Shown one piece after another: positions 5,885-13,282 of a DNA stretch of 17,043 nt (position 1 is its first letter; each line of letters begins with the position of its first letter). The notes under the pieces were generated by a model. It was not told the DNA's origin, ran no database searches, and worked only from the letters and a program-made list of their open reading frames with translations. Both the position numbers and the translations under genes were made by a program. This DNA is from Firmicutes bacterium UBA5389 (GTDB lineage Bacteria; Bacillota; DTU025), in contig DHON01000120.1 in assembly GCA_002409965.1 (NCBI GenBank), positions 1-17,043 on the forward strand. Reading direction: 5' to 3'.

Positions 5885-6985
5885 GTGACCGGCAGGCGCA
5901 GCGACATCATCGCCGTGGCAATGAGCGGGGGCGTAGACTCGTCAGTGGCCGCCGCCTTGCTTGTATCGCAGGGTTTCACAGTTATCGGAGTTACCATGAA
6001 GCTCTGGCATTCTTCTATCGATGGTTGCTTCGACAATCTGTGCTGTTCTGTCGAGTCTGTAGAGGCTGCGCGGCGCGTAGCTCGCCGGCTCGGCATAGAC
6101 CACATCGTTCTCAACGTGTCCGAGGAGTTCCACGACTTGGTTGTGTCGGATTTCGTCGACCAGTACAGCCGCGGACTCACACCCAATCCATGTGTGGTAT
6201 GCAACGCCCGGATCAAGTTCGGGGAGCTGCATCGCAGGCTCCTGGCGCTGGGCGTCAATCGGGTTGCGACCGGCCATTACGCGCGCCTCAAACTCGATGA
6301 CAGTTCGGGCCGGAGACTGCTCTTCCGCCCCCTCGACAGGGCCAAAGACCAGACATACGTGCTCTACAGGCTGACCCAGAGCCAGCTGGCGCGCACCATG
6401 TTTCCCCTGGGCGAAATGACGAAATCCGACGTCAGAGCGGCAGCTCATTCGATCGGGTTGGAGACGGCTGACCGCCCGGAGAGCCAGGACGTGTGCTTCG
6501 TGCCTCCCGGCAAGTACCGGGACTTCCTCATGCAAGAACGTCCCTCGCTCGGCGCTCCAGGGCCAATCGTCTCGATGGGCGGCACAGTCATAGGCGAGCA
6601 CACCGGGATAGCCATGTACACCGTGGGGCAGCGCCGCGGACTGGGGCAACTTCAGTGCGGGCATGACGGCCCTCTATACGTCACCGAGATCAGAGCCGAT
6701 TCCAACACGATCGTGGTCGGCCCGGAGGAATGCCTCTACAGCACGGAGTTCCAGGCTGAACACGCGAGTTTCATCCCGTTCGACACACTCGAACACGAAA
6801 TCCAGGCGCAAGTACAGATAAGGTACAAGTCCGCCCCAGCGGCAGCCCGGCTGACGCCGACCGCAGACGGGGATGTGCACGTGGAGTTCGCCGAACCCCA
6901 GCGCGCAATAACTCCAGGCCAGTCCGGGGTGTTCTACTCGGGCGACATGCTCTTGGGCGGGGGCGTGATCGCAGGTCGCGCATGA
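5885..6985 (+). CDS. mnmA: tRNA-specific 2-thiouridylase MnmA
   Basis: Adenylates and thiolates U34 in the anticodon of tRNA-Lys, -Glu and -Gln to give 2-thiouridine. It has 366 residues, the usual length. The PP-loop SGGVDSS sits at residues 14-20. The two catalytic cysteines are visible: Cys103 (NPCVVCN, nucleophile) and Cys204 (SQDVCFVP, persulfide carrier). TGHYAR, KDQTYVLYRL, YTVGQRRGLG and RYKSAP follow in family order. GTG at 5885 is chosen for the GGGAGGG about 8 nt upstream. A cysteine-rich stretch (GCFDNLCCS) near residues 48-56 is present. No cysteine desulfurase gene is next to it, although one often is in Firmicutes. It is divergent from the upstream gene and convergent with the radical SAM gene. 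Confidence 0.96.
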   Translation: MTGRRSDIIAVAMSGGVDSSVAAALLVSQGFTVIGVTMKLWHSSIDGCFDNLCCSVESVEAARRVARRLGIDHIVLNVSEEFHDLVVSDFVDQYSRGLTPNPCVVCNARIKFGELHRRLLALGVNRVATGHYARLKLDDSSGRRLLFRPLDRAKDQTYVLYRLTQSQLARTMFPLGEMTKSDVRAAAHSIGLETADRPESQDVCFVPPGKYRDFLMQERPSLGAPGPIVSMGGTVIGEHTGIAMYTVGQRRGLGQLQCGHDGPLYVTEIRADSNTIVVGPEECLYSTEFQAEHASFIPFDTLEHEIQAQVQIRYKSAPAAARLTPTADGDVHVEFAEPQRAITPGQSGVFYSGDMLLGGGVIAGRA

Positions 6986-7013
6986 TAGCCGGGCGCACGA
7001 CAGCACGACAGGA

Positions 7014-7039
7014 AGAGCCCGCGCGCACGCGCGGGCTCT
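7014..7039. terminator. Strong GC hairpin between convergent mnmA and the radical SAM gene
   Basis: A near-perfect 26-nt palindrome: AGAGCCCGCGC pairs with GCGCGGGCTCT around a 4-nt loop, 28 bp after the mnmA stop and 15 bp past the 3' end of the opposing gene. Neither side has a good T tract (CGAAA on the right, TCCTG on the left when read leftwards). It probably acts as a bidirectional barrier or terminator. Confidence 0.65.
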
Positions 7040-7053
7040 CGAAACCGCATGGC

Positions 7054-8475
7054 TCAGACCTTGCTGGCCTGCCGCTCTTTCCTCTCGGCTTCTTCTTGTT
7101 CCGCGAACACCCGCGACCTATCGTAGAAGGGGTGCGGATTGGACTCCCACAGTTCATCCGCCTTGACCGCCCAGTGCTGTGTGTACTCCTCTTGAATCCT
7201 TTCAGCCAACACCTTCGGGGCGACGAGATGCTCACCCAGCTGGGTGCAACGGGCACCAGACTCCTCGACTATCTCCACTAGTTTCTCCGGGTTATCAATG
7301 AGCGGACACGGCCTCAACATGTTCTCGTTGAAGGGCTGCCTCTTCTGATAGGCTCGCATCAGCGGCGAGCCCAGCGCCTCCTTGAGACTGACATCGTTGA
7401 TGTTGTCCGTGGCATAGTGGATGAATGCGCAAGGCTCCACATCGCCTGCTGCGTTGATGTGCAAGTAGCGGCGACCGCCGGCTATGCAGCCGATGGAGAA
7501 CTCGCCATCGTTCCAGAAGTCCACTAGGAAGATGGGCTTGGTGTTCCTGAACCTACGTACTGCGTCGTACATCTTGGCCCTCTGCTCAGGCGTGGCCATC
7601 AGATCAAGATTGGGTTCGGAGCCGACGGGCACGTAAGTAAAGAACCAGCCGAATGCGCAGCCCTTGTCGACCATGGTATCGATGAACTCGTCGCTGGCTA
7701 TCATGTCCACGTTGTTCCGTGCGTAGCAGGCAGAGAACCCGAACACGCACCCGGCCTCGCGCATCAAGTCCATAGAGTGCATGATCCTCTTGTACACGCC
7801 CGTGCCGCGCCTGCTGTCCGTCCCTTCTTCCAGCCCTTCCACGGAGATCGCCGGCGCAATGTTGCCCACTCGGACCATTTCCGACACGAATTCCTCGTCT
7901 ATCAGCGTACCGTTGGTAAATGGATGGAACAACTGGTTCGGGTGGGACTCGGCCAGCCTGATCAGCTTGTCCTTTGCGACCATGGGTTCACCGCCGGATA
8001 CAACAATAAGATAAATACCGAGTTCCTCAGCTTCGCGGCACACCCTGTCCATCACTTCATAATCGAGTTCACGAACGCGCTGGTAGTCGCCGGCCCAACA
8101 GCCGGTGCACCTGAGGTTGCATTTTTCGGTCGGGTCCATGAGAATAGCGTAGGGCACCTGCACACCGATCTCCTCGGAGATCCTGTACTGCTTGGGCACG
8201 CCGATGAGGCTGGCGTTGACAAAGAAGCTGACTCCTATCGACTTCATTATGTTGGGATGTGTTTCAGTAAGAAGCCTGATTGCGAGCTCGCGCCAGTTGT
8301 TGTCGGATTCCGTCAGCACCCTCGTGACATCGCGAACCTGTGCCTTGTGGCTCTCCTTGCCAGCTATCTTCTCGGCAATACTGAGAATCTTGGGCAAGTT
8401 CGCAACAGGGTCTTTGCTGACATACGACAGAGCTTGATTGACGAGTGGTTTGACGAGATCCACGCTTGAGATCAC
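7054..8475 (-). CDS. Radical SAM protein with SPASM-like C-terminal cysteines, function unassigned
   Basis: 473-residue radical SAM enzyme. The [4Fe-4S]/SAM motif Cys119-x3-Cys123-x2-Cys126 (EKCNLRCTGCWA) comes after an unusual ~115-residue N-terminal region rich in helices. VVSGGEP (SAM-binding GGE), HPFTNGTLI and AISVEGLEE follow as in MoaA/PqqE-like barrels. Late cysteines (IGCIAGG, VEPCAFIHYA, LRPCPLI, ARCTQ) suggest a second Fe-S cluster. GTG at 8475 is preferred because GGAGGG lies 8 nt upstream; the longer ATG start at 8508 has no ribosome binding site. It is monocistronic with its own promoter, and no precursor peptide or partner is recognised nearby. Some radical SAM proteins with a similar opening motif act on membrane lipids, but that link is from memory and uncertain. 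Confidence 0.88.
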   Translation of the reverse strand: MISSVDLVKPLVNQALSYVSKDPVANLPKILSIAEKIAGKESHKAQVRDVTRVLTESDNNWRELAIRLLTETHPNIMKSIGVSFFVNASLIGVPKQYRISEEIGVQVPYAILMDPTEKCNLRCTGCWAGDYQRVRELDYEVMDRVCREAEELGIYLIVVSGGEPMVAKDKLIRLAESHPNQLFHPFTNGTLIDEEFVSEMVRVGNIAPAISVEGLEEGTDSRRGTGVYKRIMHSMDLMREAGCVFGFSACYARNNVDMIASDEFIDTMVDKGCAFGWFFTYVPVGSEPNLDLMATPEQRAKMYDAVRRFRNTKPIFLVDFWNDGEFSIGCIAGGRRYLHINAAGDVEPCAFIHYATDNINDVSLKEALGSPLMRAYQKRQPFNENMLRPCPLIDNPEKLVEIVEESGARCTQLGEHLVAPKVLAERIQEEYTQHWAVKADELWESNPHPFYDRSRVFAEQEEAERKERQASKV

Positions 8476-8564
8476 TTTCCAATCCCTCCATTCTGCGAAT
8501 TTCGACATCCATATCGCCGCTTCGGGCGAAATCCCAGGACAATCAGGAAAAGCCTTGCAGGTAC

Positions 8565-8593
8565 ATTCTATCGCTTTGGCAGACCCTTTTCAA
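8565..8593 (-). promoter_or_regulatory. Sigma-A-type promoter of the radical SAM gene
   Basis: Read leftwards, TTGAAA (8593-8588), a 17-bp spacer and TAGAAT (8570-8565) each match the sigma-A consensus at five of six positions. The expected start near 8558 gives a leader of about 80 nt to the GTG at 8475. Confidence 0.7.
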
Positions 8594-8692
8594 CCGTCCG
8601 CACGAATCCGGGTGTCGCACCGTATTTAGATAAAGATTCTACGTGAACCCAGTGAATCCTTCTCAACTCAACTAGCCTGACCGTATAGTGGA

Positions 8693-8719
8693 GGAAGACG
8701 GGGATGCGCCCCGCCTTCC
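8693..8719 (-). terminator. Hairpin terminator candidate after the small Gly/Tyr/Pro-rich gene
   Basis: Read leftwards, GGAAGGCGGGG (8719-8709) pairs with CCCCGTCTTCC (8703-8693) over 11 bp with one G-T wobble and a 5-nt loop, about 38 bp past the stop codon at 8758. The following bases are not T-rich. It separates this transcript from the radical SAM promoter. Confidence 0.5.
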
Positions 8720-8757
8720 TAGGCCTACTGTGCGTTTCGCCATACGCCCCTACCCCG

Positions 8758-9096
8758 CTAGATAACCCCCATGGGCCTGGTAGGACATGGATACATGGGT
8801 CCGGGCTGAACGAAGGGCATCGGCGACGCAATCGGCGGCATCGCCGGCTCTGCGGCCTCACGTGGCCTCTGGCCCGCCACCATCCTCGCGATGTCGTGGC
8901 ACAGATGGTATATCTCGTCGATCTTATGCTGCTCCTGGGCCTCTTCCCTGAGCAGATAGTGCATGCCTCGATAGATCTCTCGCAACATGTGCTGCTCTTC
9001 CCACTCGTCCTCGCCCTCAGGATTGCGCCAGCTCCTGTAGGGACACGCTCGTCCTCCGTATCCGCCGTACGGGTTAGGATACATCCATCCGTTCAC
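8758..9096 (-). CDS. Small Gly/Tyr-rich, Pro/Met-rich hypothetical protein
   Basis: 112-residue protein of unknown function; I do not recognise the family. The N-terminus is aromatic and glycine-rich (MYPNPYGGYGG). The middle (residues ~27-75) is a charged helix rich in Glu, His and Tyr (EWEEQHMLREIY, EEAQEQHKIDEIYHLCHDIA). The C-terminus is Pro/Met-rich (MPPIASPMPF, PGPMYPCPTRPMG). There is no signal peptide or membrane helix. GTG at 9096 is chosen for the AAGGTGGG about 7 nt upstream. The frame is open further upstream, but that stretch is Arg/Gly-rich, overlaps the transporter gene and looks non-coding. The composition recalls small spore-coat-like proteins of Firmicutes, a weak inference. 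It lies 146 bp downstream of the MFS gene on the same strand. Confidence 0.65.
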   Translation of the reverse strand: MNGWMYPNPYGGYGGRACPYRSWRNPEGEDEWEEQHMLREIYRGMHYLLREEAQEQHKIDEIYHLCHDIARMVAGQRPREAAEPAMPPIASPMPFVQPGPMYPCPTRPMGVI

Positions 9097-9242
9097 TGCA
9101 TTACCCACCTTCTCATGCTCACGGCATTCTCGGGAACTCGACGTCCCTGAAAGCATCGTATGACACGAATGCGGACAGGGTTCGCCCAACGAGGCTATAG
9201 TGCCATGTCGCACTGGGCAAACAGACCGGCTTGTCAACCGTC

Positions 9243-10475
9243 TCATGCGCCCATGCGCTTGCCTCGCCCGCCTGCGAACACTAACGCCAGTCCCGCTGCC
9301 ACCGCGGCGCACACCACCGCCCCTGAAGCAAAGGGTGCAGATGGGCCGAACCACCCGGCAAGTACGCCGCCCACCAGCCCAGAGCTGATGAACCCCACCC
9401 CACAGAAGGTCTCGCACAGCCCAAGAGCCCACCCCTGCGACCCCGGTTCAGCGCACTCCGCCCCCAGCAACATGGCGACAGGCGCCACCGCCCCGGCGCA
9501 TAGCCCGGTCAGCGCCACGCCGGCAAACATGCCGTATGGCGCCAAGGACGATGCCACAATGGCCGAACCCGCCGCCCCCGCTATGAAAGCGGGTATGAAC
9601 ACCACACTGTAGCCCGCACGGTCCGCCAACACGCCGGCAGGCCAAGATATCGCAGTCCTACCCAGCCAGAACGCACCCACTAGCAGACCCACTAGCTCTA
9701 CTTGAAGCCCCCTTGCCTCTGCCAAGAGCGGCCCGAAGGTGAGCGCCTGCCCCACAAGCACGCAATACGTGAAACACGCGGCAAGCGCCGCGGCGAACCG
9801 GGTGCCTGAACCCGGCAATAGGCCGGGACGCGGCCTTCGCCGCTTCCCGCTCTCGCCGCGCCCCGCCCCGATCGAGCCTGCACTCCGCCTCTTGCTGGCT
9901 CCAAGCCCGGCTGTAACTCCCGCCACAGCCGCCGCCCCACCGACCAGCGCAGCGGCGAAGGACGCGCGATAGCCAAACCTGCCCGCAAGCCAGCCGCTGG
10001 CGGCGCTGGCCGCGAATGTGGCCACGGGATACACAGTGTACACCACGCCCAGGGAGTGGCCGGCGGCACTGCCTGCGGTGTGCGATGCGCTTTCCAGCGC
10101 GGGCCAGTATGACGCGATGAAGAGCGAGTCCAGGGCTTTGCCCACGGTCGCAAGGAGCAGAGTGCGAGAGAAGAAGTAGGCCACGCTCGAGAGCACTATG
10201 GCGAGCGAGGAAAGAAGGAACATGAGATTGTGCCCGAGTCTGTCGGCAAGCCAGCCTGCGCGGAACGCAAGCCCTGCGTGGATCACGGATCCCGCGGCAG
10301 ACACCATCCCCACCTGCCGATAGGTGGCTCCCAAAGCCTGGGCGTGGAGAGGGAACACCGGGCCTGTCATCCCGGAGCTGAAACTGACTATGAACGTGAG
10401 GACCGCGAGCCATGCAAGCCTACGGCTGGGTTCGACGCGAGGTCCTCGGGCGCGACGGGTCGCCAGGTCAGGCAT
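9243..10475 (-). CDS. Major facilitator superfamily transporter
   Basis: About 410-residue inner-membrane secondary transporter with two blocks of about six hydrophobic helices. The MFS motif A appears as GWLADRLGHN in the loop after helix 2 (about residue 75) and recurs as a degenerate GVLADRAGYS in the second half. The central cytoplasmic loop is long and very basic (SKRRSAGSIGAGRGESGKRRRPRPG region, ~200-225). The substrate cannot be told from sequence. The drug- or sugar-efflux subgroup is possible but unsupported. ATG at 10475 is used (GTG immediately before it is an alternative); the ribosome binding site is poor. It follows the c-di-GMP gene by 58 bp on the same strand and may be its co-transcribed partner. 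GC content is very high. Confidence 0.88.
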   Translation of the reverse strand: MPDLATRRARGPRVEPSRRLAWLAVLTFIVSFSSGMTGPVFPLHAQALGATYRQVGMVSAAGSVIHAGLAFRAGWLADRLGHNLMFLLSSLAIVLSSVAYFFSRTLLLATVGKALDSLFIASYWPALESASHTAGSAAGHSLGVVYTVYPVATFAASAASGWLAGRFGYRASFAAALVGGAAAVAGVTAGLGASKRRSAGSIGAGRGESGKRRRPRPGLLPGSGTRFAAALAACFTYCVLVGQALTFGPLLAEARGLQVELVGLLVGAFWLGRTAISWPAGVLADRAGYSVVFIPAFIAGAAGSAIVASSLAPYGMFAGVALTGLCAGAVAPVAMLLGAECAEPGSQGWALGLCETFCGVGFISSGLVGGVLAGWFGPSAPFASGAVVCAAVAAGLALVFAGGRGKRMGA

Positions 10476-10502
10476 CACCTACCAGCACCGCCTTCAAAGG
10501 TT

Positions 10503-10522
10503 GTGATACCCTATCTTATCAC
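10503..10522. promoter_or_regulatory. Inverted repeat GTGATA-N8-TATCAC just upstream of the MFS gene
   Basis: GTGATA (10503-10508) and TATCAC (10517-10522) form a perfect 6-bp inverted repeat with an 8-nt spacer, in the 58-bp gap between the c-di-GMP gene and the MFS gene, 27 bp before the ATG. The 20-bp size and symmetry would suit a repressor operator or a small mRNA hairpin. No promoter hexamers are clear beside it. Confidence 0.3.
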
Positions 10523-10533
10523 CACACCCGCCG

Positions 10534-13116
10534 CTAGTAGAAGCTGCAACCCGAATCGCCGTCGCTGGCGACTCTGGCGAATGCCTCCGCCAAATCCGGG
10601 TCGAATCGCGTACCCGCGAGCCGTCTGATCTCTTCGAGAGCCTCCTCCTTGGACTTGGCCGCCCGGTATCTGCGGCCTGCCGTCATGCTGTCGTACGCGT
10701 CGACTATGGCAACGATCCGCGAGATCAAGGGGATCTCCTCCCCGCGCAGCCCTTGCGGATACCCGGTGCCGTCCCAGTTCTCGTGGTGCGACAGTATGCC
10801 ATCGGCTATGTGAGCCAGCTCGATGGAAGCCTGCGCCACCCGGTAACCTACTTCCGGATGCTTCTTCATGGCTTCCTGCTCCTCGGCAGAGAGCGGAGCA
10901 TCGATTTTCGTCAATATGCTGTCGGGGATACCCACCATGCCGATATCGTGGAGCAGCGTCAAGACTGCAAGGTCGTCCAGGACGTTGTCGGGCAGACCGA
11001 GGCTGCGCCCGAGGTCAAGCGCAAGCTCGCGCATACGCAGCACATGATCTTCGGTTTCGGACGTCTTCACCGCCAGCGTCCGCATGAGCGACTTCATGAG
11101 CGATCCTCGCGCACTCTTGCTCTCGGCCAGTTTCTGCCGGTAGGCATGCTTTTCGGCTTCTGCGAGCACCTCGTGAAGGGGAACGGCCGAAGTCTCCCGG
11201 GTAGAAGCTCCTAGAGCCAGACTGACCCGCACGGGGTCGGGAGGCGCCTCGTCGAAGGCGCGCCTCATGCGGACAATGGCCTCGGCCGCTTCATCTTCGC
11301 CAATGCCGGGCATGATCACCACGAACTCGTCGCCGCCCATACGGGCAACGGTATCGTCACGCCTAGCGCACGCCCGAAGAACTCTAGCGATATTCATGAG
11401 CAGCCTGTCGCCGGCCTCGTGGCCGAAAGCGTCGTTTGCCAGTTTCAGCCCGTTGGCGTCTCCAAAGACCACGCTCACCGGCGCGACTTCCTCCGCGTCC
11501 AGCCGGCTTGTGATCTGCTCCAGGTAACGGCGGTTGTACAGGCCAGTGAGAGCATCGTGAATCGTAAGATACTCAACCCGCTGTTCAGCCTGCACACGTT
11601 CGCTGACATCCTGGAATACGGCTACCACCTCGCCCGACGGCACACGGTATACCCAGTTCTCCCTCCAGCCAGAGCGCGGTCCGTTCTCGCAATAGGCGGC
11701 AGGAAGCGTCTCCGACTGCCCGGTGAGCCATACCCTCTGCAATACCTCCATCAGGCCCATCTGGGCCAACCCAGGGAACGCCTCGCCAAGCCGTCTGCCC
11801 ACGATGTGCCGCGCATCGATGCCTTCGATGAGCTGGGCGGCCGCGTTGAACTCCACGAATACGAAGTCCTTGCCGCCGTCAACTGCGCGATACACGGCGA
11901 CCCCATTGGGCATGTGCTCGAACAGCGCACGATACTTCTCCATGCTCGTCTTGATGAGTTGGTCTTTCTGCACACGCTCGGAAATCTCCCTGAATACTAT
12001 CACTTCGCCCAGTTCGCCGCCGTCAGGCCCGTGAATCGGCGAAGAAGTGTACTCCACGTACCTGATGCTCTCATCCTTCGCATAGATGACTGCCTCGGTG
12101 AGAGAAGCTCCGCAGGACCGCCGCTCACCGGATGACTCAGCCCTAATGAGCGACAGCCTAAACACGCTATCGATGTCCACCCCTAGAGCGTTGTGCTCCG
12201 TCCACCCTGTGATTGCCGAGGCCTCTGGGTTGAGCAGCGTTACCTTCCCGTCTTTGTTGGCAGTGATCACTCCATCGCCGATGCTCGACAATGTCACGCG
12301 GCGCGTGGCTCGCACGTTCTTCAGACCGCTGCGCAGACGTGCCAGCGGGTGCTCATAGCCGCCCACGATCACTGCCTCGTACAGCAGCCAATATGAGAGT
12401 GCCTTCGCAACGTAGCCAAAGAGGCTCACGCCCGAGCTTGCGGCGATGGCGCCCGACCCGGCGATGGTAAACGCGGCCTGCGACAGGACTGCGACTGTTA
12501 TCGATGCCGCCGCCAGCTCGCGCACAAGCCGATCACGCACACTCGACGCAGACAAGCTGAACAGGCTGAACGCGAGAATCCCCATGACCAGATAGTTGCC
12601 CACTACCATAGCTGGGGTCAACACACCATCGGCAGTGGCGCACTCGGGAAACCCAGGCAACCAGAGGACGGCACCGACCAGCGCGGTGATGCACACCACC
12701 GAGCCTAACAGCATCCGCGTGCCCGGCCGGCGCCTTCGCGCGTATCCGGGAGCGAGGAACATGGCGAAGGCGTAGACGACCCTGGCAGTCGCCCAGAACT
12801 GGACGCAGTGCTGAATCCCCAGCTCAGGAGCGATCGGCAGCACGGGAAGGGAGATGACGTGGAAGGAATCAAGTACCGCGACCATAAGCTGCGCCATGCC
12901 TATGAACATCAGATAGCTGGAACGAGAGTAGCCGTATGTATGCCAGGCAGTAGAGAAGGCGAGCACAGCAAAGAAGATCGCCGCCGTCTCAAACGAGAAC
13001 GCAATCGCGGGCATGGAACTGCCCAGCGCGATGTAGCCTATCGGCACGATCAACGCCCACACCAGCAAGCCCACGTACACGCGTGAGAGCCATGACTGCT
13101 CCTCTGGAGTACGCAC
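10534..13116 (-). CDS. Membrane-bound c-di-GMP signalling protein: MASE3-PAS-PAS-GGDEF-HD-GYP
   Basis: 860-residue sensor with domains for both making and breaking down c-di-GMP. Residues ~10-250 form a multi-helix MASE3-like sensor (SYLMFIGMAQLMVAVLDSFH, FWATARVVYAFAMFLAPGY). PAS1 starts near 275 (IGDGVITANKDG) and PAS2 near 395 (ALFEHMPNGVAVYRA). The GGDEF domain (~520-690) has an intact GGDEF at ~594 and an inhibitory RxxD site (RRDD) five residues before it. The HD-GYP domain has LLHDIGM near 722 and HHENWDGTGYP near 776-786, with the metal-binding residues intact. GTG at 13116 is chosen for GGAGG 8 nt upstream; an upstream in-frame extension to 13281 has no family similarity. The net activity cannot be predicted. 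The MFS gene follows on the same strand. Confidence 0.94.
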   Translation of the reverse strand: MRTPEEQSWLSRVYVGLLVWALIVPIGYIALGSSMPAIAFSFETAAIFFAVLAFSTAWHTYGYSRSSYLMFIGMAQLMVAVLDSFHVISLPVLPIAPELGIQHCVQFWATARVVYAFAMFLAPGYARRRRPGTRMLLGSVVCITALVGAVLWLPGFPECATADGVLTPAMVVGNYLVMGILAFSLFSLSASSVRDRLVRELAAASITVAVLSQAAFTIAGSGAIAASSGVSLFGYVAKALSYWLLYEAVIVGGYEHPLARLRSGLKNVRATRRVTLSSIGDGVITANKDGKVTLLNPEASAITGWTEHNALGVDIDSVFRLSLIRAESSGERRSCGASLTEAVIYAKDESIRYVEYTSSPIHGPDGGELGEVIVFREISERVQKDQLIKTSMEKYRALFEHMPNGVAVYRAVDGGKDFVFVEFNAAAQLIEGIDARHIVGRRLGEAFPGLAQMGLMEVLQRVWLTGQSETLPAAYCENGPRSGWRENWVYRVPSGEVVAVFQDVSERVQAEQRVEYLTIHDALTGLYNRRYLEQITSRLDAEEVAPVSVVFGDANGLKLANDAFGHEAGDRLLMNIARVLRACARRDDTVARMGGDEFVVIMPGIGEDEAAEAIVRMRRAFDEAPPDPVRVSLALGASTRETSAVPLHEVLAEAEKHAYRQKLAESKSARGSLMKSLMRTLAVKTSETEDHVLRMRELALDLGRSLGLPDNVLDDLAVLTLLHDIGMVGIPDSILTKIDAPLSAEEQEAMKKHPEVGYRVAQASIELAHIADGILSHHENWDGTGYPQGLRGEEIPLISRIVAIVDAYDSMTAGRRYRAAKSKEEALEEIRRLAGTRFDPDLAEAFARVASDGDSGCSFY

Positions 13117-13282
13117 CCTCGATACCTCCGATCTGCGCATGAACAAGAAAACTGCAAACATGGGTTGCATTTCTACATGTATTGCGAAAAACCTTGTACA
13201 AGACAGGCGCGTCTGTGCCGCGGATTGCTCGCATTCTGAGTGAAGCGCGAAACACCAGGCAGACAGTTCAAGCCATTGCACG

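Noticed and set aside
7054..8475. RiPP biosynthesis cluster around the radical SAM enzyme
   Set aside because: No short precursor peptide with a Cys- or core-rich tail, protease or exporter was found within the neighbouring gaps. The nearby MFS gene is in another transcript behind a terminator.
9232..9237. Perfect TTGACA (minus strand) as a -35 box for the small gene
   Set aside because: No acceptable -10 lies 15-19 bp downstream. The nearest TATA-like hexamer is about 32 bp away, and the TTGACA sits at the very 3' end of the MFS gene.
9097..9432. Upstream extension of the small Gly/Tyr/Pro-rich protein to about 224 residues
   Set aside because: It overlaps the MFS coding region, its composition is Arg/Gly-rich as expected of an antisense frame, and a suitable ribosome binding site precedes the GTG at 9096.
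13117..13281. N-terminal extension of the c-di-GMP protein to 13281
   Set aside because: GGAGG with 8-nt spacing supports GTG at 13116, and the extra residues look like translated leader. No clear promoter was found there, though a 10-bp palindrome CTTGTACAAG lies at 13193-13202.
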